Assembly (NCBI GenBank): GCA_046350555.1
Contig: JAXMAF010000008.1
Coordinates: 124,001-188,000, forward strand
Source of the DNA: JAXMAF01 sp046350555
GTDB lineage: Bacteria; Planctomycetota; Phycisphaerae; Phycisphaerales; SM1A02
Length of the DNA: 64,000 nt
Reading direction: 5' to 3'
The position numbers were made by a program, and so were the translations under genes. Below, in pieces: positions 25,994 to 34,188 of the stretch (position 1 is its first letter; each line of letters begins with the position of its first letter). Below the pieces are notes generated by a model. That model did no database searches, had not been told where the DNA came from, and saw only the letters and a program-made list of their open reading frames with translations.

Positions 25994-27318
25994 TGGCCGA
26001 CCCTCCGTGCCGTTCGAAGCACCTGCCAGCCGACCTCCCGGAAGACCGGGAAGCGGGCCATTGTTCCAGCAACGATACGCACGTCGTCGTCGTCCATGAT
26101 CCACTCTTCATCGGGACGTGGGCCATCCTGCGCCAGACGTCGGCGTTCGAGCTCAAGCGTCCATACGCGCTCACGGAGCGCCCAGTTCCCGAGGTGCTCG
26201 GCGATTTCATCGGCCTTGTTCGTGAAGACCGCCATCAGCGTCTGGAGCCGATCGGGTTCACGAACGTGCCGAAGGGCCGCGTTGCACCCGAAGATGCACC
26301 ACCATCCCCATGACTCGAGCCACGCCCCCTTGGGCATCGTCTCCGGTGTGACGACCTTGTCCAGCGAGGCGAGGAAGGTCTCGACGACCTCGTTCGGCGG
26401 CTTGATTCCCAGGAGCGGTGCCACCTCGAGGGCCGCACCCCGCGCCACGTTGGCATACCCCGCGTAGGTGTCGATCTTGACCGACCTCGCGTAGTCGTCG
26501 AAGTTCCGCTCGGCCGTCGTCAGGTCTTCGCGGGCCTGTTGCGCGTGCCAGACCTTGTTCGGCAGCGGCATTCCGGCGAGCACGCGGTGGCAGCTTCCCC
26601 TGACGTAGTAGCCGAACGCCTTGGTGCTCTGCGAGACCGGGCTCGGCATCGGGTTGTTGCAGAACCAGTCGACCAGCGAACCCGCCAGCGCCTCGGCCTC
26701 GTAGATGTTGCCGAGCGTGTAGTGGGCGTTGGCGAGGTTGGCGCGGAAGCTCAGGTGGTACTCGAACGACGCCTCGACCTCGCGCAGCCCGCGCTGCGCG
26801 CACGCCAGCGCCTGTCCGTAGAGGCCGAGCGCATCGCACGCGGCGCACTGCCGCATGAGCGCGCGGGCCCGCTCGTTGGGTGTCGCGGCGACCTCGTACG
26901 CTTCCTTGGCAAGCGAGGCGACGTCGGCGAAGCGACCTTCCTCGTACGCCTCGAAGGCGGATCGATCCAGGTGCTTGAAGTCGCCGCGCACCATCGCCGG
27001 CTCGGTCGGCCCGCCGTCGCTTCCGCACAGGTCGCGAGAGACGTCGTCGATGGACCAGTCGAGCACCTCCGCAAGGCGCATCACCAGATCGAGCTTGGGA
27101 ATGCCGCTCTCGGGAACGAGCTTGTGCGGATCGCGCCCAAGCGCATCGGCGAGCTCGCGCAACGTCCATCCTCGATAGGTCTGAGCCAGCGTCAGGAGCT
27201 CTTCGAGACGATCACGCCGTGGCGTTGGCTTCGGCGCATGCCGCGTCGCATCTCGCGCCGACTTCCGCGAGTCGGACTGCGATGGCATCCTCGAATCTGA
27301 AGAGCCTGACATGGGCAT
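25990..27318 (-). CDS. XRE-like HTH regulator with TPR-type helical repeats
   Basis: A 442-residue protein. After a basic, disordered start, residues about 36-85 form a helix-turn-helix domain (LEELLTLAQTYRGWTLRELADALGR...). About 300 residues of helical repeats follow, with TPR-like spacing: FEAYEEGRFADVASLAKEAYE, then GLYGQALACAQRGL and ANAHYTLGNIYEAEALAGSL. The C-terminal part is rich in Trp/Cys and acidic residues. ATG 27318 has a good ribosome site (GGGAGAAAGG). HTH-plus-TPR architecture is typical of ligand- or peptide-sensing regulators (Rap/NprR/PlcR group). A secreted-protein gene overlaps its stop. DNA target unknown; the divergent region up to the GNAT gene is a candidate. The repeat-rich leader lies right upstream. 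Confidence 0.78.
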   Translation of the reverse strand: MPMSGSSDSRMPSQSDSRKSARDATRHAPKPTPRRDRLEELLTLAQTYRGWTLRELADALGRDPHKLVPESGIPKLDLVMRLAEVLDWSIDDVSRDLCGSDGGPTEPAMVRGDFKHLDRSAFEAYEEGRFADVASLAKEAYEVAATPNERARALMRQCAACDALGLYGQALACAQRGLREVEASFEYHLSFRANLANAHYTLGNIYEAEALAGSLVDWFCNNPMPSPVSQSTKAFGYYVRGSCHRVLAGMPLPNKVWHAQQAREDLTTAERNFDDYARSVKIDTYAGYANVARGAALEVAPLLGIKPPNEVVETFLASLDKVVTPETMPKGAWLESWGWWCIFGCNAALRHVREPDRLQTLMAVFTNKADEIAEHLGNWALRERVWTLELERRRLAQDGPRPDEEWIMDDDDVRIVAGTMARFPVFREVGWQVLRTARRVGQ

Positions 27319-27328
27319 GCCTTTCTCC

Positions 27329-27403
27329 CGCGCCTTCGCGCCTCCCTCGCCTTCGCGCCTCCCGCGCCTTCAGCGCCTTCGCGCCTTCAGCGCCTGTCGC
27401 GCG
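27329..27403 (-). repeat. Short GAAGGCGC tandem repeats in the regulator leader
   Basis: On the minus strand, immediately before the XRE-TPR start, GCGCGAAGGC and GCGCTGAAGGC units recur about seven times with small changes. They are transcribed into the 5' leader if the promoter is upstream of 27403. The purine-rich AAGG parts resemble weak Shine-Dalgarno sequences. Confidence 0.7.
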
Positions 27404-27594
27404 ACGGGCTGCGTCGAAGACGCTCCCAGCCCTTGGTACCGTAACGATGCGTGGGGACGACAGCAAGGGTTAAGATCGGCGATTTCGGAAGTTCCCCGCG
27501 AGCCCACATGATTCAGTGGGCGACGCGGGATGCTGACCCCACCCGTTGTTGGAGAGGAAAGTCAGGCGGAACACCGGCTCGGATGGAGACAACC

Positions 27595-28170
27595 ATGGTC
27601 ACGGACACCCGCACGATCGAGCAACTGACGCGCCCGGCCAGCGACGCGGATCTCCGGTCGCTCGCCGAGCTGCTGGTCGACGCGGTCGACTCCGGCGCGG
27701 CCGTCAGCTTCCTTCCGCCCCTCACGGTCGATGCCGCGGAAGCATGGTGGCGGACCACGCTCGCGACGGCCCACGCCCGCGCGGTCATCCTCGTGGTCCG
27801 CGACGACGCGGGCATCGTGGGCACCGTGCAGATCCAGCCGGCGTGGGCACCCAACCAGCCGCATCGGGCCGAGGTCGCCAAGCTCCTGGTCCATCGGCGG
27901 AGCCGCGGCGCGGGCCTTGGCCGACGGCTGATGGAGGCGATCGAGCTCGCGGCGAGGGAGGCGGGATTCCACCTGCTCACGCTGGACACCAAGGAAGGCG
28001 GTGTCGCCGACCAGTTGTACCGGAGGCTTCGGTGGACCCACGTCGGAACGATCGCGAGGTACGCCCTCGATCCCGATGGACGCACTCCGCACAGCGCGGC
28101 GATCTACTCCAAGGAACTGATACGCGTCCCGGTTGACTCTCGCGCCACACCCATCCCGATCCCGCCGTGA
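27595..28170 (+). CDS. GNAT family N-acetyltransferase
   Basis: An acetyl-CoA-dependent acetyltransferase of 191 residues. The central strand-helix motif HRAEVAKLLVHRRSRGAGLG contains the pyrophosphate-binding R-x-x-G-x-G loop (motif A), and GFHLLTLDT matches motif B. YRRLRWTHVGTIARYALD is the usual last strand region. ATG 27595 is chosen for its GGAG site six bases upstream; ATG 27583 is an alternative. The natural fold seems to end near IYSKEL. The last 16 or so codons (from 28121) lie in a dispersed repeat, so the element has probably replaced the original C-terminus. Substrate unknown. Confidence 0.85.
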   Translation: MVTDTRTIEQLTRPASDADLRSLAELLVDAVDSGAAVSFLPPLTVDAAEAWWRTTLATAHARAVILVVRDDAGIVGTVQIQPAWAPNQPHRAEVAKLLVHRRSRGAGLGRRLMEAIELAAREAGFHLLTLDTKEGGVADQLYRRLRWTHVGTIARYALDPDGRTPHSAAIYSKELIRVPVDSRATPIPIPP

Positions 28171-28225
28171 GACGCCGCTGTGGGCAAGGGGTCGAAGGCA
28201 TGGAGGTCTCATGGAATCCGTCGTA
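28121..28225 (-). repeat. Dispersed ~100-bp element, copy 2
   Basis: The minus strand reads TACGACGGATTCCATGAGACC... and ends GGGACGCGTA, closely matching copies 3 and 4 over its length. It supplies the GNAT stop codon on one side and on the other adjoins the C-terminal codons of an IS630-type transposase remnant. The first six bases (TACGAC) may belong to the transposase. Confidence 0.75.
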
Positions 28226-28560
28226 CGCGCGGTTGGCGAGGAAGTGGCTCCGGAGATACGTCCAGAGCCGCTCGACCGGGTTGAGCTCGGGCGAGTACGG
28301 CGGCAGCAGGAGCACGGTGATGTTGTCGGGCACGTTCAGCGCCCTGTCGGGCACCTTCATTCAGCGCCCGGCTGCGGTGTCAGCCGGCCTGGTCCATGAT
28401 CAGCACGCGCACGCGGCCGCCCGGTGGCATGGCCTCGATGGCGTGGACCGTCGCCGGCAGCCGGTCGCGCTGCTCGGCGCTGCGCTCGCCGCGCGCCATG
28501 CGGCGAAGCTGCGGCGAGGCTCCTTCGCATCCACTCGCGTCGTTCCTTGATCTCCATCAG
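28226..28560 (-). pseudogene. IS630-family transposase remnant (C-terminal part)
   Basis: The minus strand carries RVLIMDQAG near 28395 and, after a frame break, ITVLLLPPYSPELNPVERLW and TYLRSHFLANRAYD. These are the second and third catalytic blocks of IS630/Tc1-mariner-type DDE transposases (LPPYSPELNP is diagnostic). A short tandem duplication (GTGCCCGACA...GTGCCCGACA, about 28327-28352) lies at the frame break. About 110 residues of a normal 340-residue protein remain; the N-terminal DNA-binding part is missing. The 3' end is joined to the dispersed ~100-bp element. Confidence 0.8.
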
Positions 28561-28748
28561 GCGCCTCCTTGCGTCGGTGGACGCAGCGTCGACGATCGAG
28601 GCGCAGGGCGCAACCGGACATCCGCCGAATGCGCACGAGGATCAGCCGAGGCTGGTATCGGGTGAACCCATCGTTCGAGACCGCCGGACGACGTCCGAGA
28701 CCGAATCCACGACGCGCTCCACGACGAAGCCCCGAGCGTGTGGCCACC

Positions 28749-30005
28749 ATGCAGCCTCATCGAGTCGTCTGCAATGTTCTCGTGATTGGGACCGGTGCAG
28801 CGGGGATCAGGGCGGCGATCGCAGCCGACAGCGCTGGTTGCGACGTGGTGCTCGTCGGGAAACGCACCAAGTCGGACCCACACACCGTGCTCGCGGCGGG
28901 TGGCATCAACGCCGCACTCGGCACCGTCGACCCCCAGGACTCTTGGGAGCAACACTACATCGACACGATGCGGGAGGGCTATGGGCTTGGTGATCCGAGG
29001 GCAGTCGAACTGCTGGCCCGGGAATCACCGGACGTTGTTCGTGAACTTGAATCCTGGGGATGCCCCTTCGCGCGGACGGCCGAAAGGAGGCTCGACCAGC
29101 GATTCTTCGGTGCCCACAAGTACCGGCGGACGTGCTATGCCGGCGACTACACCGGACGTGCAATTATTCAAACGCTGGTTTCGCGCCTGGCTCGCACGAA
29201 CGTCGCCGTCGTGGAGCGGATGTACATCGCTGAGCTCTTGGTGCGAGGCGGGCGTTGCTTCGGCGCTGTTGGCTTTGATCTCTCGACCGGGGAGCAGGCG
29301 GTCCTCTGTGCAGACGCCGTGGTGCTCGCGGGAGGAGGGCACACGCGGATCTGGCGGAGAAGTTCCTCTCGCCGTGACGAGAACACCGGCGACGCGATGG
29401 CGCTCGCCTTCCGCGCCGGATGCACGCTCGGGGACATGGAACTGGTCCAATTCCACCCTACGGGCATGGTCGCACCGGAAGAATGGGCCGGGACCCTGGT
29501 GACCGAAGCGGTCCGTGGCGAGGGCGGTCACCTGACCAATGATCGGGGCGAGCGCTTCATGGAGCGGTAAGACCCTCAGCGGATGGAGTTGTCCACACGC
29601 GACCGTGTGGCCTTGGCAAACTACTCATACGGATTCCAGTAGACCTCCATGCGTTCGACCCCTTGCCCACAGCGGCGTCTCACGGCCGAACTGGGTTGCG
29701 CGGGGCGCGAGAATCAACTTGGACGCGTATCAGAGATCCTCGCTGGGCGCGGCGGGCCGCATGGCGGGGTGTTTCTCGACATCTCCCACCGCCCGAAGGA
29801 GTTCATCGTCAGGAAGTTGCCGCGAATGTACCGGCAGTTCCTTGAAGCGCAGATGCTCGATATCTCGCGCTCGCCGATGGAAGTCACGCCCACGGCAGAC
29901 GACGGCATGGAGATTCAGTCCGTGCCAGTGCCCAAGTCTGCCACGGGACTTCTAGACTGGGAGGCGGGTGGCGAAGTGCAACTGGCCGGTCGGCTTCTCG
30001 AGTAG
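28749..30005 (+). pseudogene. Fumarate reductase/succinate dehydrogenase-type flavoprotein, interrupted
   Basis: ATG 28749 opens a flavoprotein with VLVIGTGAAGIRAA (FAD binding), HTVLAAGGINAALG, QRFFGAHKYRRTC, FHPTGM and GERFMER, all typical of SdhA/FrdA relatives. Three faults follow. Codon 274 is TAA where Tyr is expected (29568-29570). After VALANYS a 102-bp element is inserted (29628-29729) with its own in-frame TAG. After the element the protein resumes in the same frame (EILAGRGG, GVFLDISHRPKEFI, then SPMEVTPTA) and diverges before the stop at 30005, so the C-terminal third is missing. L-aspartate oxidase is a related alternative. The SdhB and SdhC genes are not nearby. The order of the damage cannot be told. 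Confidence 0.85.
29628..29729 (+). mobile_element. 102-bp element inserted in flavoprotein gene, copy 3
   Basis: The host frame is interrupted exactly: ...AACTACTCA before and TCAGAGATCC after, so TCA (29625-29627 and 29730-29732) looks like a 3-bp target duplication. The element starts TACGGATTCCAGT and ends ACTTGGACGCGTA; the ends form an imperfect inverted repeat (about 12 of 17). Its length is a multiple of three, so the host frame continues after it. It encodes nothing and is too short to move itself, so an outside transposase is required. Confidence 0.8.
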
Positions 30006-30058
30006 CTGGCCAGCCCGCGCGGGGAAGATCTCGGATTTGCGGAATCAAGATAAGGTTC

Positions 30059-31399
30059 ATGCGAATGGCCATACGCAGCAAAGAGCCCGTGCTCATCGTT
30101 GGCGCAGGCCTTGCTGGCCTGTCTTGTGCGGTTCGACTCCGCCGCGAAGGGATTCCGATCCTCGTGCTCGACGCTTCCGACGGCGTCGGCGGCCGGGTGA
30201 GAACGGACCGGGTCAATGCGGATGGTGGCGTGTACCAGGTTGACCGGGGATTCCAGGTGTACCTGACCGCGTATCCAGAAGGGCGACGCGTTCTCCGTAT
30301 TCCCGCGCTTGAGCTTCGATCCTTCCTTCCAGGCGCCATGGTTCGATTCGAGGGGCGGTTCTGGCGCGTCGCGGACCCGCTTCGAGCCCCCCTGACACTG
30401 CTCGGCATGCTCAGATCGCCTCTGATGACGGTACGGGATGCACCAGCGGTCGCGATGCTTGACACATCGCTGCGGCTCGCCAGCGAGGCACGCTGCTGGA
30501 ACGCCCCGGAGGAGACCACCGAACAGCTCCTGCGCGGTATCGGCATCAGCGCTCGTGCCATCGATCGCATCTTCCGGCCGTTCTTTGGTGGTGTGTTCCT
30601 CGACCGGTCGCTCAAGACATCGGCTCGCAAGTTCCGAGCGACGTATCGCATGTTCGCGAGAGGTCGCGCCGCACTCCCCGCCGCCGGGATGCAGGCCATC
30701 CCGGCGCAACTCGCTGGCATGCTCGATTCGTCGGCCCTCCGCACCGGGCGAGCTGTCACCGGCATCGGCCCTGGCGAGGTAACTCTGGCGTCAGGGGACA
30801 TCGTCGGCGCTTCGGCGATCGTCGTTGCCACCGACGGCAATGCTGCGGCACGGCTCCTCCCAGATATGCCGGCGCCAAGTTGGAAGGCGACAGCAACGCT
30901 CAGCTTCGCGGCCCAGACGCCCCCGTCGCGCGAGCCGATTCTCTACCTCGATGGCGATGGGTCCGGGCCAGCCAACCATGTGGCGGTGATCTCCAACGTC
31001 CAACCACAGTACGCTCCGCCGGGACGCTCGCTGATCTCCGCGTCGGTGGTCGCGCCGCATGATCCGTCGCTGCACGACTCCGTGCTCGAGCCGCGGGTGC
31101 GATCACAGCTGCGTGAGTGGTTTGGAGGCCAGGTGGATGACTGGCGATATCTGAGAACCGACTTCATTCAGCACGCCCTGCCGAGCGAGGATGCCCCGGC
31201 ATTGGAGATGCCCCGTCGACCCGTCATGACCAAGGCCGATCGCATCTTCGTCGCCGGTGACCATGTCGACAACGCCTCGATCAACGGTGCTCTTGAGTCT
31301 GGGCGCCGTGCGGCGGAAGCGGTGCTCGCATGCGTTCGTGCAGGAGCGACAGGAACTCGCGCCGGAGGTCAGGGTTCTTCAGGAAACTGCCGCGCATGA
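30059..31399 (+). CDS. FAD-dependent amine oxidase / phytoene-desaturase-like oxidoreductase
   Basis: A 446-residue flavoprotein. LIVGAGLAGLSCAVRL near the N-terminus binds FAD, VGGRVRTD is the second dinucleotide contact, and FVAGDHVDNASINGALESG near residue 405 is the C-terminal FAD motif of the amine oxidase/protoporphyrinogen oxidase fold. It starts 53 bases after the broken flavoprotein gene; ATG 30059 and ATG 30065 are both possible. The last 40 or so codons overlap a FolE fragment on the opposite strand, so the present C-terminus may be a recombination product. Similar oxidases sit with photolyase, FolE and redoxin genes in bacterial light-response clusters, which fits the neighbours here. 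The substrate is unknown. Confidence 0.82.
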   Translation: MRMAIRSKEPVLIVGAGLAGLSCAVRLRREGIPILVLDASDGVGGRVRTDRVNADGGVYQVDRGFQVYLTAYPEGRRVLRIPALELRSFLPGAMVRFEGRFWRVADPLRAPLTLLGMLRSPLMTVRDAPAVAMLDTSLRLASEARCWNAPEETTEQLLRGIGISARAIDRIFRPFFGGVFLDRSLKTSARKFRATYRMFARGRAALPAAGMQAIPAQLAGMLDSSALRTGRAVTGIGPGEVTLASGDIVGASAIVVATDGNAAARLLPDMPAPSWKATATLSFAAQTPPSREPILYLDGDGSGPANHVAVISNVQPQYAPPGRSLISASVVAPHDPSLHDSVLEPRVRSQLREWFGGQVDDWRYLRTDFIQHALPSEDAPALEMPRRPVMTKADRIFVAGDHVDNASINGALESGRRAAEAVLACVRAGATGTRAGGQGSSGNCRA

Positions 31400-31475
31400 C
31401 GCTGTTGACCATCTTCGAGTCCATGTCCTTCACGCCAGTGTGGCGGGTTGCCCACGGGTCATGCGGACGCGACAC
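31281..31475 (-). pseudogene. GTP cyclohydrolase I (FolE) C-terminal fragment
   Basis: The minus strand between about 31341 and 31439 reads TGVKDMDSKMVNSVMRGSF followed by KNPDLRREFLSLL. This matches the extreme C-terminus of FolE, where a conserved R-G-x-x-x-x-x-S-x-x-V-x-S-x-x-R-G-x-F region is followed by a helix with TRxEFLxL. About 35-40 residues remain; the catalytic His/Cys zinc site is absent. It overlaps the 3' end of the convergent amine oxidase gene. A deletion joining two once-separate genes would explain this. Confidence 0.6.
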
Positions 31476-31520
31476 GCTTATCTCGGGAACAAGAGAGCGA
31501 CGATCTCCGCATCGGAGTGG

Positions 31521-32480
31521 TCAGCGGATCGGGCAGGCGAGCTCCCTGAGATCGGGTCGGTCTGCTGCTGTGGCGTGACGGTGTGACCGAACGACTTGGC
31601 CGCGATGAATCACGAATGCTCCAGGCATCTGGAAGCCGTCGCCCTCGAGCTTGCCGATGCCGTGCCCCCGGAGCGCAGCCAGAAGACCAGCGACCCATAC
31701 ACGCGGACCGAAGAGCTGGAGGAACGACCCGCGTCGGAGTCCCAACGCTCGATAGAGCAGCCGATCGGGGTCCGCGAACCAGGTCGCTGACGCGATTCCA
31801 TGCTGCTGACCAAGTGAGCGAAGTCCCTCGGGCGACTCCGTCATGCCGACCACTGCAAGGCCTACGCCTGCCTGCTCGATGTCGTGCTGCCATCTCGCGA
31901 GATCCGACAGGGTTTGCTTGCAGAATGTGCAGCCGGAGTGCCGGAGGAGCACGACAAGCGTCTGCCGTTCATCGGTCACCGCTCGAAGCGTTCGGCCATG
32001 GTCTTCGCGGAGCCCTTCCAGAGCCGCTTCGAGCGTGACCGTACCAGCCGGAGGCGACGGCTGTGCCGCTCGCGTCGCGTGCCACAGGATCATGGCGAAG
32101 GGAATCCACCATACGAGGTCATTCGTGACGATCGTCACCCCCATCGACCAGGGGAGCTGCCCGCGCATCGCCGCGTCGACAAAGCCGATCGGACCAAGGA
32201 TCTTGCCCAGCAGGCCCACCAGCACGATCGGCCAGTGACGCACCGGGTCACGAGCGGCGATCAAGTAGCCCAGCCCGTACACGCCCACGATCATCCCGAT
32301 GCACGCCCACAGCTGCGGCCACAACTCCGTGGTCGGCGGCGACACGCCCAACGCCCTCAGTGTCCATATCGGCGCGAGGACCATCGCTGTGCCCCACACC
32401 ACGTTGTACGCACCAGCGGCCACGAGCCAGCGACGCATCCACGGCGGGCTCGGAGTTGTTCGCGCAATATCACCGGCCAC
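31521..32480 (-). CDS. Membrane domain fused to AhpC/TSA-like redoxin
   Basis: A 319-residue fusion. Residues 15-140 contain four hydrophobic helices (WLVAAGAYNVVWGTAMVL, then WACIGMIVGVYGLGYLI and so on). Residues about 150-319 form a thioredoxin-fold domain with the active site SGCTFCK (C184 and C187), followed by VGMTESPEG and a GAFVIHRGQVV strand, as in peroxiredoxin-like SelL proteins. Membrane-redoxin fusions of this type would reduce peroxides or disulfides at the cytoplasmic face of the membrane. ATG 32480 lies 10 bases from palindromic element copy B, so its promoter may overlap that element. It sits between the amine oxidase and photolyase genes, suggesting a joint role in light or oxidative stress. 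Confidence 0.8.
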   Translation of the reverse strand: MAGDIARTTPSPPWMRRWLVAAGAYNVVWGTAMVLAPIWTLRALGVSPPTTELWPQLWACIGMIVGVYGLGYLIAARDPVRHWPIVLVGLLGKILGPIGFVDAAMRGQLPWSMGVTIVTNDLVWWIPFAMILWHATRAAQPSPPAGTVTLEAALEGLREDHGRTLRAVTDERQTLVVLLRHSGCTFCKQTLSDLARWQHDIEQAGVGLAVVGMTESPEGLRSLGQQHGIASATWFADPDRLLYRALGLRRGSFLQLFGPRVWVAGLLAALRGHGIGKLEGDGFQMPGAFVIHRGQVVRSHRHATAADRPDLRELACPIR

Positions 32481-32490
32481 TTGTGCTCCG

Positions 32491-32650
32491 AGTGTCCCGA
32501 GTCAGAAATTCGCGGCATAAGGGCGCGACATGATGTTGTCTGGCAAGGAGTCGAGACGAACGGCCTATCCGCAGCGATAGGCGGAGTCTCGACGACGCCG
32601 CCAGGCGAAATCAGGGCCGGACATATGACGCGAAGTTCTGACTCGGGACC
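32491..32650 (-). mobile_element. 162-bp palindromic miniature element, copy B
   Basis: In inverted orientation to copy A (25266-25427), differing at about five positions. The left end AGTGTCCCGAGTCAGAAATT is perfect. The right end GAAGTTCTGACTCGGGAC carries a few changes and stops where an IS1182 element begins (32651). The last bases of the element, expected to be ACT, may have been displaced by that insertion. Confidence 0.8.
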
Positions 32651-34186
32651 CTAGGAGCTTGCGTCACAGGCTGATTGCACAACCATTTTCGCGTCCACAA
32701 AAAACCGCTGGCGGCCCTGGTGCGAATAGAGCCGCATGGAGAGCGCCTTTCGTCCGTACGAGCCTGACCAGCACCTGCTGCTGCCGCCGTCGCTTCGGGA
32801 GTGGCTGCCCGGCGGCCACCTCTCGCACTTCGTCTCCGACACCGTGGACCAGCTGGACCTGGGGCCGATCCTGTCCTGGTATCGCGGCCGGGAGCAGGGC
32901 AACCTGCCCTACCACCCGGCGATGATGCTCAAGGTGCTCGTCTACTGCTACTGCACCGGAACCTTCTCGTCGCGGCGCATCGCCAAGGCGATCGAGGACC
33001 TGTCCTCGTCCGGTTCCTCGCCGCGGGCCACGCGCTGGTCTATCGACGATCTGCCGCCTGGAACGGCACCTCGACGCCTTCCGCAGCGGCTTTCGCGCAG
33101 GTGGTCCGCATCGCGGCCGAGACCGGACTCGTCACGCTCGGGACGCTCGCCATCGACGGCACGAAGATCCGGGCCGATGCCAGCAAGCGGAAGGCGATGA
33201 GCCACGCCCGCATGAAGGAGGAGGAGCAGCGCATCGGAAGGAGATCGCGGCGATCGTCGCCAAGGCCAAGGGCGAGGACCTGGCCGAGGACGTGCAGTTC
33301 GGTCCGGACTTCCGCGGCGACGAGCACCGCAGGGCCGCGCGCCGCGAGTCGCGGCTGACGAGATCGTCGCGGCAAAGCGGCGGCTGGAGGAGCGCACGAA
33401 GGCCGACGCCGAGGCGAAGGCGGCGGAGGCGAGCGCTGCAGGGACGAGACGACGACGCAGGCTCGCCGCCCCGCCAGCACCCGGCACGCCCGAGCCGAGG
33501 CGCAGGAGAACTTCACCGATCCCGACAGTCGGATCATGCAGGACGGAAGCGCGTATCAGCAGTGCTACAACGGCTCGCGGTCGACTCGACCGCGAGGATC
33601 GTGGTGGCGGTGGACGTGCAGCAGTGCCCGTGCGACCAGTCGATGCTGATCCCGATGATCGAGAGGTCCGAGCGGGCATGGGCGTGGGCGTCGACGGATC
33701 GCCGACGACGATCGTGAAGACGGTGCTGGCCGACGCCGGCTTCTCGTGCGAGCGCAACTCCTGGTGGCTGGAGCGCGCGAGGGGACGACTGGCTGTCTCG
33801 CCGTGGGCCGGGAGGGCAAGGCGTCGAGGCGGCCGCCGGATCCGGACTCGGGCGCGCGGCCGGATGGCGGCCATGCTGAGGACGGAGGAGGGACGCAAGA
33901 GATACAAGGAAAGGAAGCACCTCGCGGAGCCACCGATCGGATGGCTGAAGGAGGCGATGGGATTCAGGCAGTTCAGTCTGCGAGGATTGAGGAAGGTGAC
34001 TGGCGGTTGAACCTCGTGACGATGGCGATGAACCTGAGACGGATGGCGACGATAGCGGTGTGATCCCGAAGCGTGCCGCAGCGGCCGCGAGGAGTCCCCG
34101 ATCGGGTCGACGCCGCAGTCGCGAGGGAATCGACCCACGGCGCGGGCAAGACGGTCACGGATCTCGGCTGTGACGCAAGCTCCTAG
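32651..34186 (+). mobile_element. IS1182-family insertion sequence
   Basis: A 1536-bp element bounded by 19-bp perfect inverted repeats: CTAGGAGCTTGCGTCACAG at 32651-32669 and its complement at 34168-34186. CTAG at each outer end may be a 4-bp target duplication, but since it is its own complement this cannot be told apart from the repeat. It lies exactly between palindromic element copy B and another palindromic element at 34189. The single transposase gene inside is frameshifted, so the copy is probably dead. Confidence 0.85.
32736..34063 (+). pseudogene. IS1182-family transposase, frameshifted
   Basis: Begins MESAFRPYEPDQHLLLPP and continues with YHPAMMLKVLVYCYCTG and FSSRRIAKAIEDL, all typical of the IS1182 N-terminal DUF772 domain. 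LAIDGTKIRADASKRKAM (first catalytic Asp) is in a second frame, NFTDPDSRIMQDGSAYQQCYNG in a third, and AEPPIGWLKEAMGFRQFSLRG (catalytic Glu region) with LNLVTMAMNLRRM close the protein. At least four indels are needed to join these, so no full transposase is made. The ATG 32736 lies 85 bases inside the element. Confidence 0.82.
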
Positions 34187-34188
34187 CA

